Of a DNA stretch of 64,000 nucleotides, positions 1-9,509 are shown piece by piece. The notes beneath the pieces are model-generated. The model did not search any database. It was not told the origin of the DNA and worked only from the letters and a program-made list of their open reading frames with translations. This stretch comes from Euglena gracilis (Eukaryota > Euglenida > Euglenophyceae > Euglenales): NCBI GenBank assembly GCA_039621445.1, contig CP154954.1:18648642-18712641 (forward strand), read 5' to 3'. The translations under genes were made by a program, and so were the position numbers. Each line of letters opens with the position of its first letter. Within the stretch, counting starts at the first letter, position 1.

Positions 1-357
1 GTTAATCCGCCTCTAAAGCGGAAGCTGAAGTTGGAGGACATGGGTGCGGCCGACGACTGCACCAGCTCCTGCAGGAATGCGGCGAGGTGGTCGGCGTACC
101 TGAACTGGCACGCAGACCCGGCGCCGGAAGGCGCCACCGTTATCCAAATTCTGTCTGCTGTCCCTTCCGTGTTCCCACCCGCACCCCCATCTTCTATTCC
201 GTTGTGCCCGCGGTGTGGTGTGCGTGCTTTTAGTGACACGGATGTGGCTGCAGCCAAAAGTGTTCGTTGTTCCGTTTGTGGCGAGACGTATCATTTTGTG
301 TGTGCTGAGTTGCGTCGCGCGCCGAAAAAAGCGTGGATTTGTCAGGGTTGTCGTTGA
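1..357 (+). CDS. PHD-finger protein, C-terminal part (5' end outside window)
   Basis: The frame is open from base 1 to a TGA at 355-357, so this is the end of a longer gene or exon; the start codon lies to the left. The last 50 residues form a C4HC3 PHD zinc finger: C69-x2-C72, C90-x2-C93, H98-x2-C101 and C114-x2-C117, with the usual aromatic two residues before the seventh ligand (AWIC). PHD fingers bind two zinc ions and commonly read histone H3 tails in the nucleus. A basic stretch at residues 3-10 (PPLKRKLK) could be part of a nuclear localisation signal. The middle is proline/alanine rich and probably disordered. The C-terminal finger is also a layout found in some transposon-derived ORFs, so a host chromatin gene is not proven. 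The domain call is firm; the gene identity is unknown. Confidence 0.72.
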   Translation, partial: VNPPLKRKLKLEDMGAADDCTSSCRNAARWSAYLNWHADPAPEGATVIQILSAVPSVFPPAPPSSIPLCPRCGVRAFSDTDVAAAKSVRCSVCGETYHFVCAELRRAPKKAWICQGCR

Positions 358-699
358 GTTATCCGTCCTGTTGTTCCTCTGACCATGCCGAAAGGCATCG
401 CGAGCATGTGCCTCGCACCGAAATTTAGTTTGCCGCGTGTCAATTCCCTATGCCACCTCTTGCATTCCTGCCCTTTCCTGCCCATTCACATCCTCTTCCC
501 TACTGCGTAAATGTTTTTCCTTTTTTATGTAAAACTCCGTCCACGGCTGCCGTCTGTGCACCCGTGAACCGACCACGGGTGCGCATATGTGAAAACGGGG
601 TCCGTTCACGGGTGTCGTAGTGCGCACCCGTGAACGCACCCCGTTTCCTCACGTGGGGAAGCCCGTGAACGGTTAACGGTTTTAAAAAAAACAAAAAAA
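358..699. other. 3' flank with CACGGGTG inverted repeats
   Basis: No coding signal. Between about 548 and 672 the motif CACCCGTGAAC and its complement GTTCACGGGTG recur several times in both orientations, so the stretch can fold into alternative hairpins. The end (680-700) is A-rich and runs into an 'accagctatgg' string that resembles the termini of the A/T-rich elements near 19.7 kb. Confidence 0.4.
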
Positions 700-956
700 A
701 CACCAGCTATGGTAGGAGGTGAGAAAGCCTATACCTACCACCCCCCCCCAGAATTGACCCCCCCCCATAATTGACACCCCCCCCCCCGACCGAAAATTTT
801 TTCAGCCGCTCGCGTCCACGGACCAAGGGGTTTGTCAGGAGTCCCTTGTATTTTGCCTTGTCCGTTCGGACCCCCCCCCATAATTGACACCCCCCCATAA
901 TTGACACTACCTGGGGGGTTTGGAGGGTGTCGGGGGTGTCAATTATGGGGGGGGGG
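700..956. repeat. Poly-C-bracketed CATAATTGAC inverted repeats
   Basis: Repeated units of C7-10 followed by an AT core (cataattgac) run in one orientation from about 735 to 910, then reappear as the reverse complement (gtcaattatggggg) at 935-957. The stretch can form a G/C-stemmed foldback. It is one of several families in this window built the same way with different cores. Confidence 0.6.
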
Positions 957-1031
957 GTATACCTATACCTATACCTATACCTATACCTATACCTATACCT
1001 GTACCTGTACCTGTACCTGTACCTATACCTT
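957..1031 (+). repeat. Hexamer microsatellite (ACCTAT)n/(ACCTGT)n
   Basis: About twelve head-to-tail copies of a 6-bp unit, with the central copies carrying T-to-G variants (acctgt). It directly abuts the poly-G end of the preceding foldback. Confidence 0.85.
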
Positions 1032-1284
1032 CCAATATCCCTATATCCCTATATCCAGCCCTGGGTGCGCATTTTGGGCTCACACGGGATTTTGTGATTT
1101 TGGGTGTTTGGGCCATCCTTGCCTTGCACACAACGTTATTTTGGCCGGGGTCCGGGGGGTGTTGGGTGGTCGGCCCCCCCAATCGACTTGCGCCCATACC
1201 TTGAGATGAGCCGACACAGCTAGAGGTAAGCTCGTGATCGTCGGAATTTGGCAAAATGCAAATCAGCGAGACATTCAGATTAGT
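1032..1284. other. No gene seen
   Basis: Mixed-composition sequence without a convincing ORF. The part from about 1225 resembles the core-to-right-end boundary of the palindrome-armed element at 28802-29715 (shared 'gtcggaatttgg'). Confidence 0.3.
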
Positions 1285-1480
1285 GGTGGGAGATTGGTCC
1301 TGGGAGTGTCCTTTGACTGAAGGTTGGGGACGCCGGTTTTGTTGTGAACCTGGCGTCCCAAAAACGCCGCTTTAAGACAGGGGTGGTGGACGCCGGTTCT
1401 GTCGTGAACCCGGCGTCCAGGGACGCCGGGTTTACGACAAAACCGGCGTCCCCCACCCCTTTTCTGATATAGTGTGCCCC
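1285..1480. repeat. Type-A palindrome-armed element, right-end fragment
   Basis: Starts with the same 'gagattggtcctgggagtg' string seen at 14060 and 29548, followed by GACGCCGGTTCTGTC motifs in alternating orientation (about 1330-1455). These are the terminal palindromic arms of the family whose most complete copy is 28802-29715. No left half is recognisable next to it. Confidence 0.6.
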
Positions 1481-1913
1481 GGAGGCTAGGCGCGCCGCTC
1501 GGGGGGTCCGGGACCCCCCCCCCCCGCGCGGCCCCTGCGCGGCCGCCCGCGCGGCCGCTCGCCCCCCCCCCTGGACCCCCCCTCCCCCCACTGTGCCTAG
1601 CATAGTCAAGGGAAAAAATTTTGGTGAAAAATCGCGATTTTTTGAGGCCCAAAAATGACCAAAAATGACCATTTTCGGACACAAAATGGTAAATTTGGGG
1701 GCCGCGCGCTCTGCGCGCGGCCAAAAAAGCACTTTTTTGGTCAAAAATGGCCCAAAAATGGCAAAAAATGACCACCTTTTGGACCCGAAAATCACCGATT
1801 TTAGGATGTGTTCCGCCCGCGCGGCCGCCCTCGGCCCCCCCCCCCCCCCCCCCCCGCGCGGCCGCCCACGGCCGCTCGCTTCCCCCCTAGCCCCCCCATT
1901 GTGCCTAGCCTCC
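1481..1913. mobile_element. GC-armed MITE, intact copy
   Basis: A 433-bp element bounded by GGAGGCTAGGC and GCCTAGCCTCC. GC-rich arms full of CGCGCGGCCGC and C-runs flank a core of 'ccaaaaatgacc' repeats and a short palindrome (ggccgcgcgctctgcgcgcggcc). There is no coding capacity. A second complete copy is at 15263-15573, and a copy split by another transposon is at 8634-8848 plus 13928-14055. The site duplication of this copy is not clear. Confidence 0.7.
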
Positions 1914-2399
1914 TTCGCCATCTCGAGAGGACCACAATGTAATTTGTTGAATTTTTTTGCAGTGCCTCCCATGAGAGCTCCGAGCAGAGATGTTGCTATT
2001 TTTGCGGACGAAATTTTGCATGCTCGCAACACGTCATTCACTTACATGCCGACAAGCAACAACAGAGCAGGGTGAGCATCGCATGCCATTGTGGAAACTG
2101 CTGAAGTACTGAAGTAAGTAAGTAACGTGCACGACCTGGGGAGGTCCTCAATGTGTTTATTCCACGCTTTTGCAGAGTCAAACGGTCGTCATCGGGGTGG
2201 TGACAAGGCACTCCAAAAGCCTTCAACCCCAACTAGGCAATGAAGGCTGTCACAAGAATTTGATGCCGGGAGTATCTGGCAGTGTTCCAAGTGGTGGAAT
2301 GGGGGGGGGCAGAAAAAAATGGAAGTTTGTTGTTGAAGTTGCGCTGCCTCCGGCGTTTTTCACCCAGCCATTTAGGGTACGGCAGGGCGCTCCGGGTGG
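1914..2399. other. No gene seen
   Basis: Moderately AT-rich sequence. Short ORFs on both strands lack recognisable domains. Nothing repeated elsewhere in the window was noticed. Confidence 0.3.
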
Positions 2400-3344
2400 T
2401 TGAAACCGTGTCTGGGGGCTCCGGTTTCATGCCCGAACCGGCGTCTGGGACGCCGGTTCGGGCGGGAAATTTCTGTGCCGAACCGGCGTCCTGGACGCCG
2501 GTTCGGGCGTGAAAACGGCGTCTGGGGGACCCAAAATAAAAAGTGCCAAAAAGTGTCCCAAAGGGTTTGTAGACAGGTGGCATTCATATTTTAGCAGTTT
2601 TTGGGTGGTCTTGGGCCAAAAAATGGGATTTTTTGAGCAACAATTTCCTTTCGGCCAATTTTGGAGATTTTCTGAAATATAATACCACGCAGCATGGCAG
2701 AAATCTAAGGCCATCTGCTGAAAACCCTTGAGAAGAGCTTTCGATCGATGGGCAACATGGCAGCTGAAAAGTGGAATTTTAGATATGCAAATGGGGTCCG
2801 AAAAATGCGGAAAAATGCGATCGCTGATTTTGAGGGCGCTTTGCAATCTGGCTGAGTTCCGTGGGCACCAAGCGAAAGGTGTTGGCGAGACCTTTCGTTT
2901 GATATGCAATATGCAACCTGAGCTGTGGGATTTGACAAATTAGGATGTCAAATTTTGGAAGACACGATCGCTGAAAATTAGCGCTGCATGCATTATGGCC
3001 GAATCCTGTGGCCATCTGTCGAAAGCCCTTTGAAAGAGCTTTCGATTAATGGGTAACATGCCTTCATAAGTATGAAATCTGCCATTTTTGACCGGCGGCC
3101 CATTTGGGCCAAAATTCCCCAAAACTGCCCCAAACATGGGTATTTTGGGCGAAATTGGCCGTGATTCCCTAGCCGCCGGTTCGGGCGTGAAACCAGAGCC
3201 CCCTAGCCACGGTTTCAAAAACTGTGTCCCAGACGCCGGTTCGGGCGGGAAACCTGTGCCTGGGACGCCAATCCCAACCGAACCGAACCCGAACCGGCGT
3301 CGTAGGCACAGGTTTCCCGCCCGAACCGGTGTCTGGGACACAGT
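2400..3344. mobile_element. Type-B palindrome-armed element, copy 1
   Basis: TTGAAACCGTG with the following 'ggctccggtttcatgcccg' at 2400-2436 is inversely repeated at 3180-3218, giving an inner element of about 820 bp. A further 124-bp self-complementary block (3221-3344) made of GACGCCGGTTCGGGC motifs is attached at the right. The core contains 'gagctttcgatcgatgggc', also present in type-A elements. It is close to the copy at 5224-6165, so this is a dispersed non-autonomous family. No ORF of the expected size is present. Confidence 0.7.
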
Positions 3345-3534
3345 TCTCGATATAATATATTCTGCCGCTTTTTACACTACGGGGGTGGTTTGGGACGAGG
3401 GGGAACACCCCCCTACGACTGAAGCGCCGGTGGGATAAAAATGTGCGACCCTGGCCCTTGTCACGACCTTCCCATGCACACACACACCACAAGTTTTTCA
3501 AGCCCCCTGTAACCACAAATTGTGTTCTAAACGT

Positions 3535-3737
3535 TGGAGAAGAATTATTTGCAGGAGCGGCCAAAGAGCAATTCTGGAAAGCAGAATAGCAAGTGCAGGG
3601 ATTCCCACGTCCGTTCCCGCAGGAATGTGGAAATAGTGTTTGCCGGGGCGTCAGCAAGTTCTCGGCAACAGGCGGTTGGAATGCAGCGCAGAGTGGGACA
3701 AGTTGGTGGACATGACCAGCTTTTTATCTTGCGTGCA
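3535..3737 (+). pseudogene. Degenerate coding remnant, 5' piece
   Basis: Short stretches with protein-like composition occur in shifting frames, for example EWDKLVDMTSFLSC close to the right edge. Stops and frame changes interrupt it. The hAT-like element at 3738-4220 sits directly after it with a target duplication, and further protein-like sequence resumes at 4221. I cannot name the parent protein. Confidence 0.3.
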
Positions 3738-4220
3738 TAGGGCTGTTTCGATTAATCGATTAATCGATTAATCGTTCGTCATCGCCGATTAATCGAATCG
3801 TTCGGCCCATGGCGATTAATCGTTCATTGTGGATCTAAACCACAATAGGCACAATATTTGTTGAAATCAACAAAAATTTGTGGGGTAGTCAGTCAGATAG
3901 CACACTACTTGCCGGTACACCATGAAAACTGTTGTTAAAAGTGGCCAACGAGTCAGCGAACGTGCCCATGAAACATCGCGCGATTCTGATTAGATACAGC
4001 AGTTCCTAATAAGCTTCACTCTGCCATGTCAACAGAGAATGAAACAAAATTTCGTCAGCGGGCACACAAAGAAATGGTCTATGTTCGATATTGGAATTTC
4101 TCAGGCAGATTTCATTATCAAAAATCGGAAGGGACCAATTAATCTTTAATTGTCCGAGACACCCCGATTAATCGTGATTAATCGTTCGCCAGCCCGAAAC
4201 GATTAATTGGCACAACCCTA
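3738..4220. mobile_element. hAT-like non-autonomous element rich in GATTAATCG
   Basis: A 483-bp insertion beginning TAGGGCTG and ending CAACCCTA, flanked by a 7-bp direct repeat GCGTGCA (3731-3737 and 4221-4227). Subterminal arrays of GATTAATCG occur at both ends. TAGGG/CAGGG-type termini with a 7-8 bp duplication are typical of hAT transposons. It has no transposase ORF. Confidence 0.75.
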
Positions 4221-4739
4221 GCGTGCACCTTCCTCTGACCGGCTGATGCCACTGTTGCACTGGTGAAGCGATATGACAGACATGTTGCTCTACGGCGAAG
4301 AAAATGTGGTTTGTTTTTGCGTGTTGGCGCAAGGTGTTGCACAAGAGACCCTTGAAGCAACAGCCTCTGTCCGTATGGAAGTTGGTCAACAGAACACTTG
4401 CCGCAGAAGCAATGACAGAGAGCTCAGAAACTTGGAATTTCTGGCTATTTTTTGTCTCCATCAGTATTGGCAATGGAGGCTGCAGCATCCTCCATCACAG
4501 AGGACGAGGTGGTTGTGGTGGAACGTGGGCAGGAAGAAGGAGCGGAACCTGTTGTGGAGATCACCAGCTTGGGATGTTCGAAGTGCCAACGTACCGGCTT
4601 TTTCACAGCCACGTCAGTGCTTCACCTCATCATGGCCACGCAGGGACGGCTGGCCGACGGCGTGACGGAAGCCGGGTCATTTGTTCATCTGAATGAGGGT
4701 AGCAAATGCCTAATTTGGTGTGCCAATTTGGAAATTTGA
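4221..4739 (+). pseudogene. Degenerate coding remnant, 3' piece
   Basis: Continues the remnant left of the hAT-like insertion. One frame shows a short basic segment (VALVKRYDRHVALRRRK) before a stop. A 96-codon frame from 4452 carries an acidic segment followed by SLGCSKCQRTGFF, a possible CxxC knuckle. No family was recognised and several stops are needed to read through, so it is treated as a fossil. Confidence 0.3.
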
Positions 4740-5160
4740 GAGGCAAATTCCTAATTTAGTGTGCCAATTCCTAATTTTGAGGACCAAATTCCTAATTTTA
4801 TGTAAAAATTCCTAATTTTGAGTGGCAAATGCCTCATTTCCGGTGTAAAAACACTGACATTTGAGTGGTAATCCCTATTTTGGTGTGCCAATGCTTGATT
4901 TTGAGTGGCAAATTCCTAATTGATAAAAAGGTTCCTAATTTTTAGTGGCAAATGCCTAATTTGCAGGGGACAATGTCCAAATTTGGGTTGGCAAATGCCT
5001 GTTTTTAGGTGAAAAATCCATTTTTCGGGTGGAAAATGCACAATTTTGGGTGGCATGAGTGGAAATGCATATCTTGGGGTGAAAATTGCTCAGTTTCAGC
5101 GGCTAATGCCTAAAGCAACATGCTTCATGTTGAGTTCAGGTGCCAAATCTTAATTTCGGA
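4740..5160. repeat. Degenerate minisatellite ('ggcaaattcctaattt')
   Basis: Irregular tandem copies of a roughly 30-bp unit built from 'cctaatttngagtggcaaatg' decay in similarity from left to right. The spacing varies, so the array is old. Confidence 0.5.
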
Positions 5161-5223
5161 TGTTCATTTTGAATTAATTTTCAAATTCTACAAGAAGGGC
5201 TTCCTTGGGCAATTTTTTGTCAC

Positions 5224-6165
5224 TTGAAACCGTGCATGGGGGCTCTGGTTTCATGCCCGAACCGGCGTCTGGGACGCCGGTTCGGGCGGGAAATTTTCTG
5301 CCCGAACCGGCGTCCTGGACGCCGGTTCGGGCATGAAACCGGCGTCTGGGGGACCCAAAATAAAAAGTGCCAAAAAGTGTCCAAAAGGGTTTGTAGACAG
5401 GTGGCAATCATATTTGAGCAGTTTTTGGGTGGTCTTGGGCCAAAAATTGGGGGTTTTTGAGGAAAAGTTTACTTTTAGCCAATTTTGGAGAATTTCTGAA
5501 GTAGAATACCACGCAGCATGGCAGAAATCTAAGGCCATCTGCTGAAAGCCCTTGAGAAGAGCTTTCGATCGATGGGCAACATGGCAGCTGAAAAGTGCAA
5601 TTTCAGATATGCAAATGGGGTCCGAAAAATGCGGAAAAAATGCGATCGCTGATTTTGAGAGCGCTTTCCAAACTGGCTGAGTTCTGTGGGTACCAAGCGA
5701 AAGGTGTTGGCGAGACCTTTCGTTTGATATGCAATATGCAACCTGAGCTGTGGGATTTGACAAATTAGGATGTCAAATTTTGGAAGACACGATCGCTGAA
5801 AATTAGCGCTGCATGCATTATGGCCGAATCCTGTGGCCATCTGTCGAAAGCCCTTTAAAAGAGCTTTCGATTAATGGGTAACATGCCTTCATAAGTGTGG
5901 AATCTGCCATTTTTGACCGGCGGCCCATTTGGGCCAAAGTCGCCCAAAACAGCCCCAAACATGGGTGTTTTGGGCGAAATTGGCCGTGATTCCCTAGCCG
6001 CCGGTTCGGGCGTGAAACCAGAGCCCCCAATACACGGTTTCAAAAGCTGTGTCCCAAACGCCGGTTCGGGCGGGAAACCTGTGCCTGGGACGCCGGTTCG
6101 GGCTACCGCCCGAACCGGCGTCCCATGCACAGGTTTCCCGCCCGAACCGGCGTTTGGGACACAGT
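5224..6165. mobile_element. Type-B palindrome-armed element, copy 2
   Basis: Near-full-length relative of 2400-3344 with the same order: TTGAAACCGTG inverted ends (5224 and about 6043), the gagctttcgatcgatgggc core, and a right-hand self-complementary GACGCCGGTTCGGGC block (6046-6165). Differences are scattered point changes, indicating moderate age. Confidence 0.72.
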
Positions 6166-6528
6166 TCTCGATATAGAAACCATTTCACACAAAATTTGAG
6201 CCAAAATTTCACACAAAATTCGTCCATTATCAAGTAAATTTTGTCAGTTCGTTGAAAATGGGACACCAGTTGAGCAATTTTTAGTTATTTGAATAATTTG
6301 AAGACAAAAATCCTTTACAATGACTATAGAATGACCCAAAAACAGGCCGAAAAGGTCAGAATATGTCAAAAAAGTGCAAAATTAGCAAACCTGACAAAAG
6401 TTAGCGAAAAATGACTTAAAATGGGCAAAAATGCAGCCTCTACTAGTGATGAACATGACCTTGAAGGGAGATTGATGACGAAATTGCTTCTTCATTGCAA
6501 GGCTCGGGACATTTTCCTGTGAGTCACA
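6166..6528. other. AT-rich spacer, no gene seen
   Basis: Low-complexity 'caaaaatg'-rich DNA with no ORF above background and no repeat shared with the rest of the window. Confidence 0.3.
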
Positions 6529-6577
6529 CGGCTGGCCGACGGCTGGCCGACGGCAGGCCGACGGCTGGCCGACGGCG
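6529..6577 (+). repeat. 11-bp minisatellite CTGGCCGACGG
   Basis: Four to five head-to-tail copies of CTGGCCGACGG, the last one degenerate. A single copy of the same motif occurs at about 4648 in the remnant to the left. Confidence 0.75.
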
Positions 6578-6734
6578 TGCTCCCCCTAAGTGAGGATTTT
6601 TCCCCCACCATTCTGGCCAAACGGTTTCGCAAACTGCCCACCAATCTTGTTTTTTCCAGCGGGTTGTTGCACTCGAGTGTTTAAAAAAAAAAGTCAAAAA
6701 AATCCCACACCAGTCAAATGAATTCCTGGTTCCC

Positions 6735-6965
6735 TTGGGGGTCGGCACGCCATGGCGAGCAGTCCGGCTAGGGGGAGGGGAGGGGGGGTTTTTGGCGTGG
6801 CGAGGGGGTCCCGGATGGGGGGGAGGTGCTCGAGGGTTTTCCAAGAAAATTTTCTTTGGCGCGGCTGACATGGCGTGGCGAGGGGGTCTGAAAAGGGGGG
6901 AGGGGGGTAAAATGGCGTGGCGAGGGGGGGGGTCGGGGGGGGGGGGGGAGGGGGTGTGCCAATTC
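6735..6965. repeat. GGCGTGGCGAGGGGGTC repeat cluster
   Basis: At least four copies of GGCGTGGCGAGGGGGTC separated by G-runs and a 'ttttccaagaaaattttc' linker. A related cluster lies inside the hAT-like element at about 17640-17900. The long ORFs on both strands here are Gly/Arg or Pro low-complexity readings of the repeat. Confidence 0.6.
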
Positions 6966-7339
6966 CCCCCTGGTTCCCCATGGAAGCATTGGCCTGGTCA
7001 CATTGCAGGCCATGGGGAAGGATGCTGCTATGTGCCAAGGAAACGCCCGACAAACAGGCTCCGTCACTGGGTTGGCTGGTTGGGGGTGGGCGCACCCAGC
7101 CAATGATGCTGAAAATATCTCAGTGCTCTATTCCTGCTGACAGAGGGGAATGGAATGGCCCTTGTCATGAGCCCAAGCCTGAACGCCGAGGAACCTGTGG
7201 GTGTGCTGTACGTCGAGAGACGCAATTGCCCCTGTGTATGGGCTGCTCCTAAGGATGGATGGAATTGGGGGAGGGGGGATTGAACTTTTTTTGTTGTTTT
7301 TTGGACGATTTTTGGATTTTCATTATGGGACCCACCCCT
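6966..7339. other. No firm gene; weak ORF
   Basis: A plus-strand frame ending near 7252 includes TCGCAVRRETQLPLCMGC, which has a few cysteines but no recognisable fold. I see no splice context to support it. Confidence 0.25.
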
Positions 7340-7620
7340 TCATTGACCCCCCCAACATCAATAGGGCCCACTCCATGGAGCTCTTTTGACTGATTGAGGG
7401 TTTTGTGCCCGAAACGGGGCGCCGGGGGAAGGGGGGGTAGGGTTGACGTTTTTTTGTTTTTTCTAAAAAAAAACATGAAAAAAAAATGCAAAAAACACGT
7501 TTTTTTGAAAAAGCAAAAATTGACCCTTTTCCTTGCGAAATCGCCATTTTTTGAGGAAAATTTTTCGGGTGTGGTTCGGGTCACCGGTGGGGGGGGGGGG
7601 GTGGGGTCACAGGCATGGGT
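7340..7620. repeat. Fragment of dispersed repeat shared with 44.5 kb
   Basis: The string 'cactccatggagctctttt' followed by 'gggttttgtgcccgaaacg' at 7368-7423 matches 44537-44590, including the preceding 'cacccc ttcattgacccccc'. After that the copies diverge into A/T-rich hairpin sequence. Confidence 0.55.
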
Positions 7621-8208
7621 GTGGTGCCAAAGGCTTTTTTAAGAATAAAAGACCATTCCGACAATTCGACGCCGTCTGAAACGTCTTTTTCCGTCTTTTT
7701 CTTCGGGGGAAAAAAAACACGACAGTTTTAAACATTCGCGGCAATCGCGGACGGAAGGACTTCCTAATTGGGAGCAAAACTGTGCTCTCCCCTTGAAATT
7801 CGTTGTTTTTCTTTGTCTGGAACTCAGAATCGAACTATTTGAAGGATAAGGAATATATTGATGCAGGGTTTATTGAACGTCGAAGCAGGTTTGCCCCCCC
7901 CCCCGAAGGTGACTTTTGAAGAATTGTTCTCCTGGTCTTTTTTGGTGCATCTAGACCACTTTCAAAAATTTGCCATTTTTTCCAAAATACGCCCCCCTGG
8001 GTGTCAATTTTGAGTGCCACCCTCTTGTCTCTTGTGTGGCAGGTATTCTATTGTGCGTTCTGTTTTTCTATCATTTTCTGGCAGTCCATATGGTTTTCTG
8101 GTGGAGTTTTACATGAAGGAACTTTTGCTTCCATTTCACACAGAACACTTGCTGCAACTCTGTCTTTGACCCATGTTTTGGGAGTGTTTTCACCTGGCAT
8201 TGTTTAAT
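7621..8208. other. No gene seen
   Basis: AT-rich, with short ORFs in all frames but none with a recognisable domain. The left edge of the nested transposon complex begins at 8209. Confidence 0.3.
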
Positions 8209-8633
8209 TTTAAGCCGGCGTTTGAGACGCCGGGCTCAGGACAGAACCGGCGTCCCCCCCCACGGGCTTCCGGACGCCGGTTCTGTCCTAAAGCCCGGCG
8301 TTAGGAACGCCGGCTTTGTCCAAAGCCCGGCGTCCGATTTTCATTGGCTGTGTCAATCGTCCAGGTATAAAATCACCCCTCGATCGAAAGCCCTTTTCAT
8401 CAGACAACTGGCGATCACCACCAAATTCAGCCACGTCACCTGGAGCTCTTATTTTCTGTCACTGGGTAATCCTAATTTCACAAGTCTGGTGCCCCCTGAG
8501 ACCCTCAGGTCGTTGATTCGAAGAGGAAAAACGTTTCTGTAGGGTTTATTCAGCATCTTAAACCAAAAGTCACTGAAGATTGCTACAAGTTTCGACTCAG
8601 ATTCTGGCCGATCCGACCATCGCGAGCCCACTG
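8209..8633. mobile_element. Type-A palindrome-armed element, left part (outer level of nest)
   Basis: The first 137 bp (8209-8345) are identical by eye to 28802-28938 and consist of GACGCCGGTTCTGTCC motifs in both orientations. The following core (8346-8630) matches 29205-29480 but in reverse orientation. The element resumes after the inner insertions at 14056-14290. Confidence 0.7.
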
Positions 8634-8848
8634 TGCCTAGCATAGCCAAGGGAAAAAATTTTGGTGAAAAAAATCGCGATTTTTGAGGCCCAAAAATGAC
8701 CAAAAATGACCATTTTCGGACACAAAATGGTAAATTTGGGGGCCGCGCGCTCTGCGCGCGGCCAAAAAAAGCACTTTTTTGGTCAAAAATGGCCCAAAAA
8801 TGGCAAAAAATGACCACTTTTTGGATCCGAAAATCACCGGTTTTAGGA
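8634..8848. mobile_element. GC-armed MITE, left half (middle level of nest)
   Basis: Corresponds to about 1590-1806 of the intact copy: 'gtgcctagcatagcc', the ccaaaaatgacc core and the palindromic ggccgcgcgc block. It is interrupted after 'ggttttagga' by the 5.1 kb element. The missing half resumes at 13928 with the same ten bases. Confidence 0.75.
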
Positions 8849-9155
8849 GGCTCCCGGATCTGGCCTGGGGGGGGGGTTGTGGGCAGACCCTAGGGTCTGC
8901 CCACGGTCGCCAAAGGTCGCCAAAGGTCGCTATGGTCGACCCCCCCCGAGGCTGTGGAGTGGGCGGCGACCCTAGAAACTCCTTGTGGGCAGACCCTAGG
9001 GTCGACTTAGGGTCGGCCCACCCCACGACCTCCCCCCCCCCCTACAACCGTAGGGTCGACTTAGGGTCGGCCCCCCCCACGACCTCCCCCCCCCCTGCCA
9101 GCTCAGGGTCGACTTAGGGTCGGCCCACCCCACGCCCTCCCCCCCCCTCCCAAGA
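8849..9155 (+). repeat. Left TIR and subterminal repeats of the 5.1 kb element
   Basis: Reads GATCTGGCC, poly-G, a 22-bp palindrome, GGTCGCCAAA twice, then three copies of 'agggtcgacttagggtcgg' separated by C-runs. The outer part is the inverse of 13751-13927. Confidence 0.75.
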
Positions 9156-9509
9156 AAAAAAAACGAAAATTTTGGGAGGATTCACTACGGACGCTAGGAA
9201 ATTCGCTTGGTCTGAGTTGGATACACCACCCAACAACAATGTAAAGCAAGTTCGGAAAGACCAGGTAACCACCGCAGATGGCCGGTTTCAGTGAAAGACA
9301 ACGTGTGACACATGGTGGCACTCAACGCCGACCACGACGTGCGGCGAACAGGAAGGGGTGTGTCACAGTGTGTCGTTGGGAGAAAGGAAGCAGCGACACA
9401 GAGGACCAACAAATAGGGTCAGACCATGGATCATCCGATGCAGTCTCCGCAATCCATCACACTATGCTGATGGTGCCATCCTTGGGCGCTAAAACGTTTC
9501 GCAAAATAA
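9156..9509. other. Element interior, no recognised gene
   Basis: An 80-codon plus-strand frame (9278-9517) has an Arg-rich N-terminal part (RRPRRAANRK) but no domain I can identify. It lies between the left TIR and the satellite array. Confidence 0.3.

Noticed and set aside
943-1254. ORFs made of (GI)n/(GT)n or (PI)n/(PV)n residues
   Set aside because: Translations of the ACCTAT/ACCTGT microsatellite.
1275-2041. 166- and 253-codon minus-strand ORFs over the GC-armed MITE
   Set aside because: Low-complexity Gly/Arg/Ala readings of the repeat, broken in the other copies.
2400-6165. GACGCCGGTTCGGGC palindromes as transcription terminators
   Set aside because: They are dispersed with mobile cores in a eukaryotic genome and are better explained as transposon arms.
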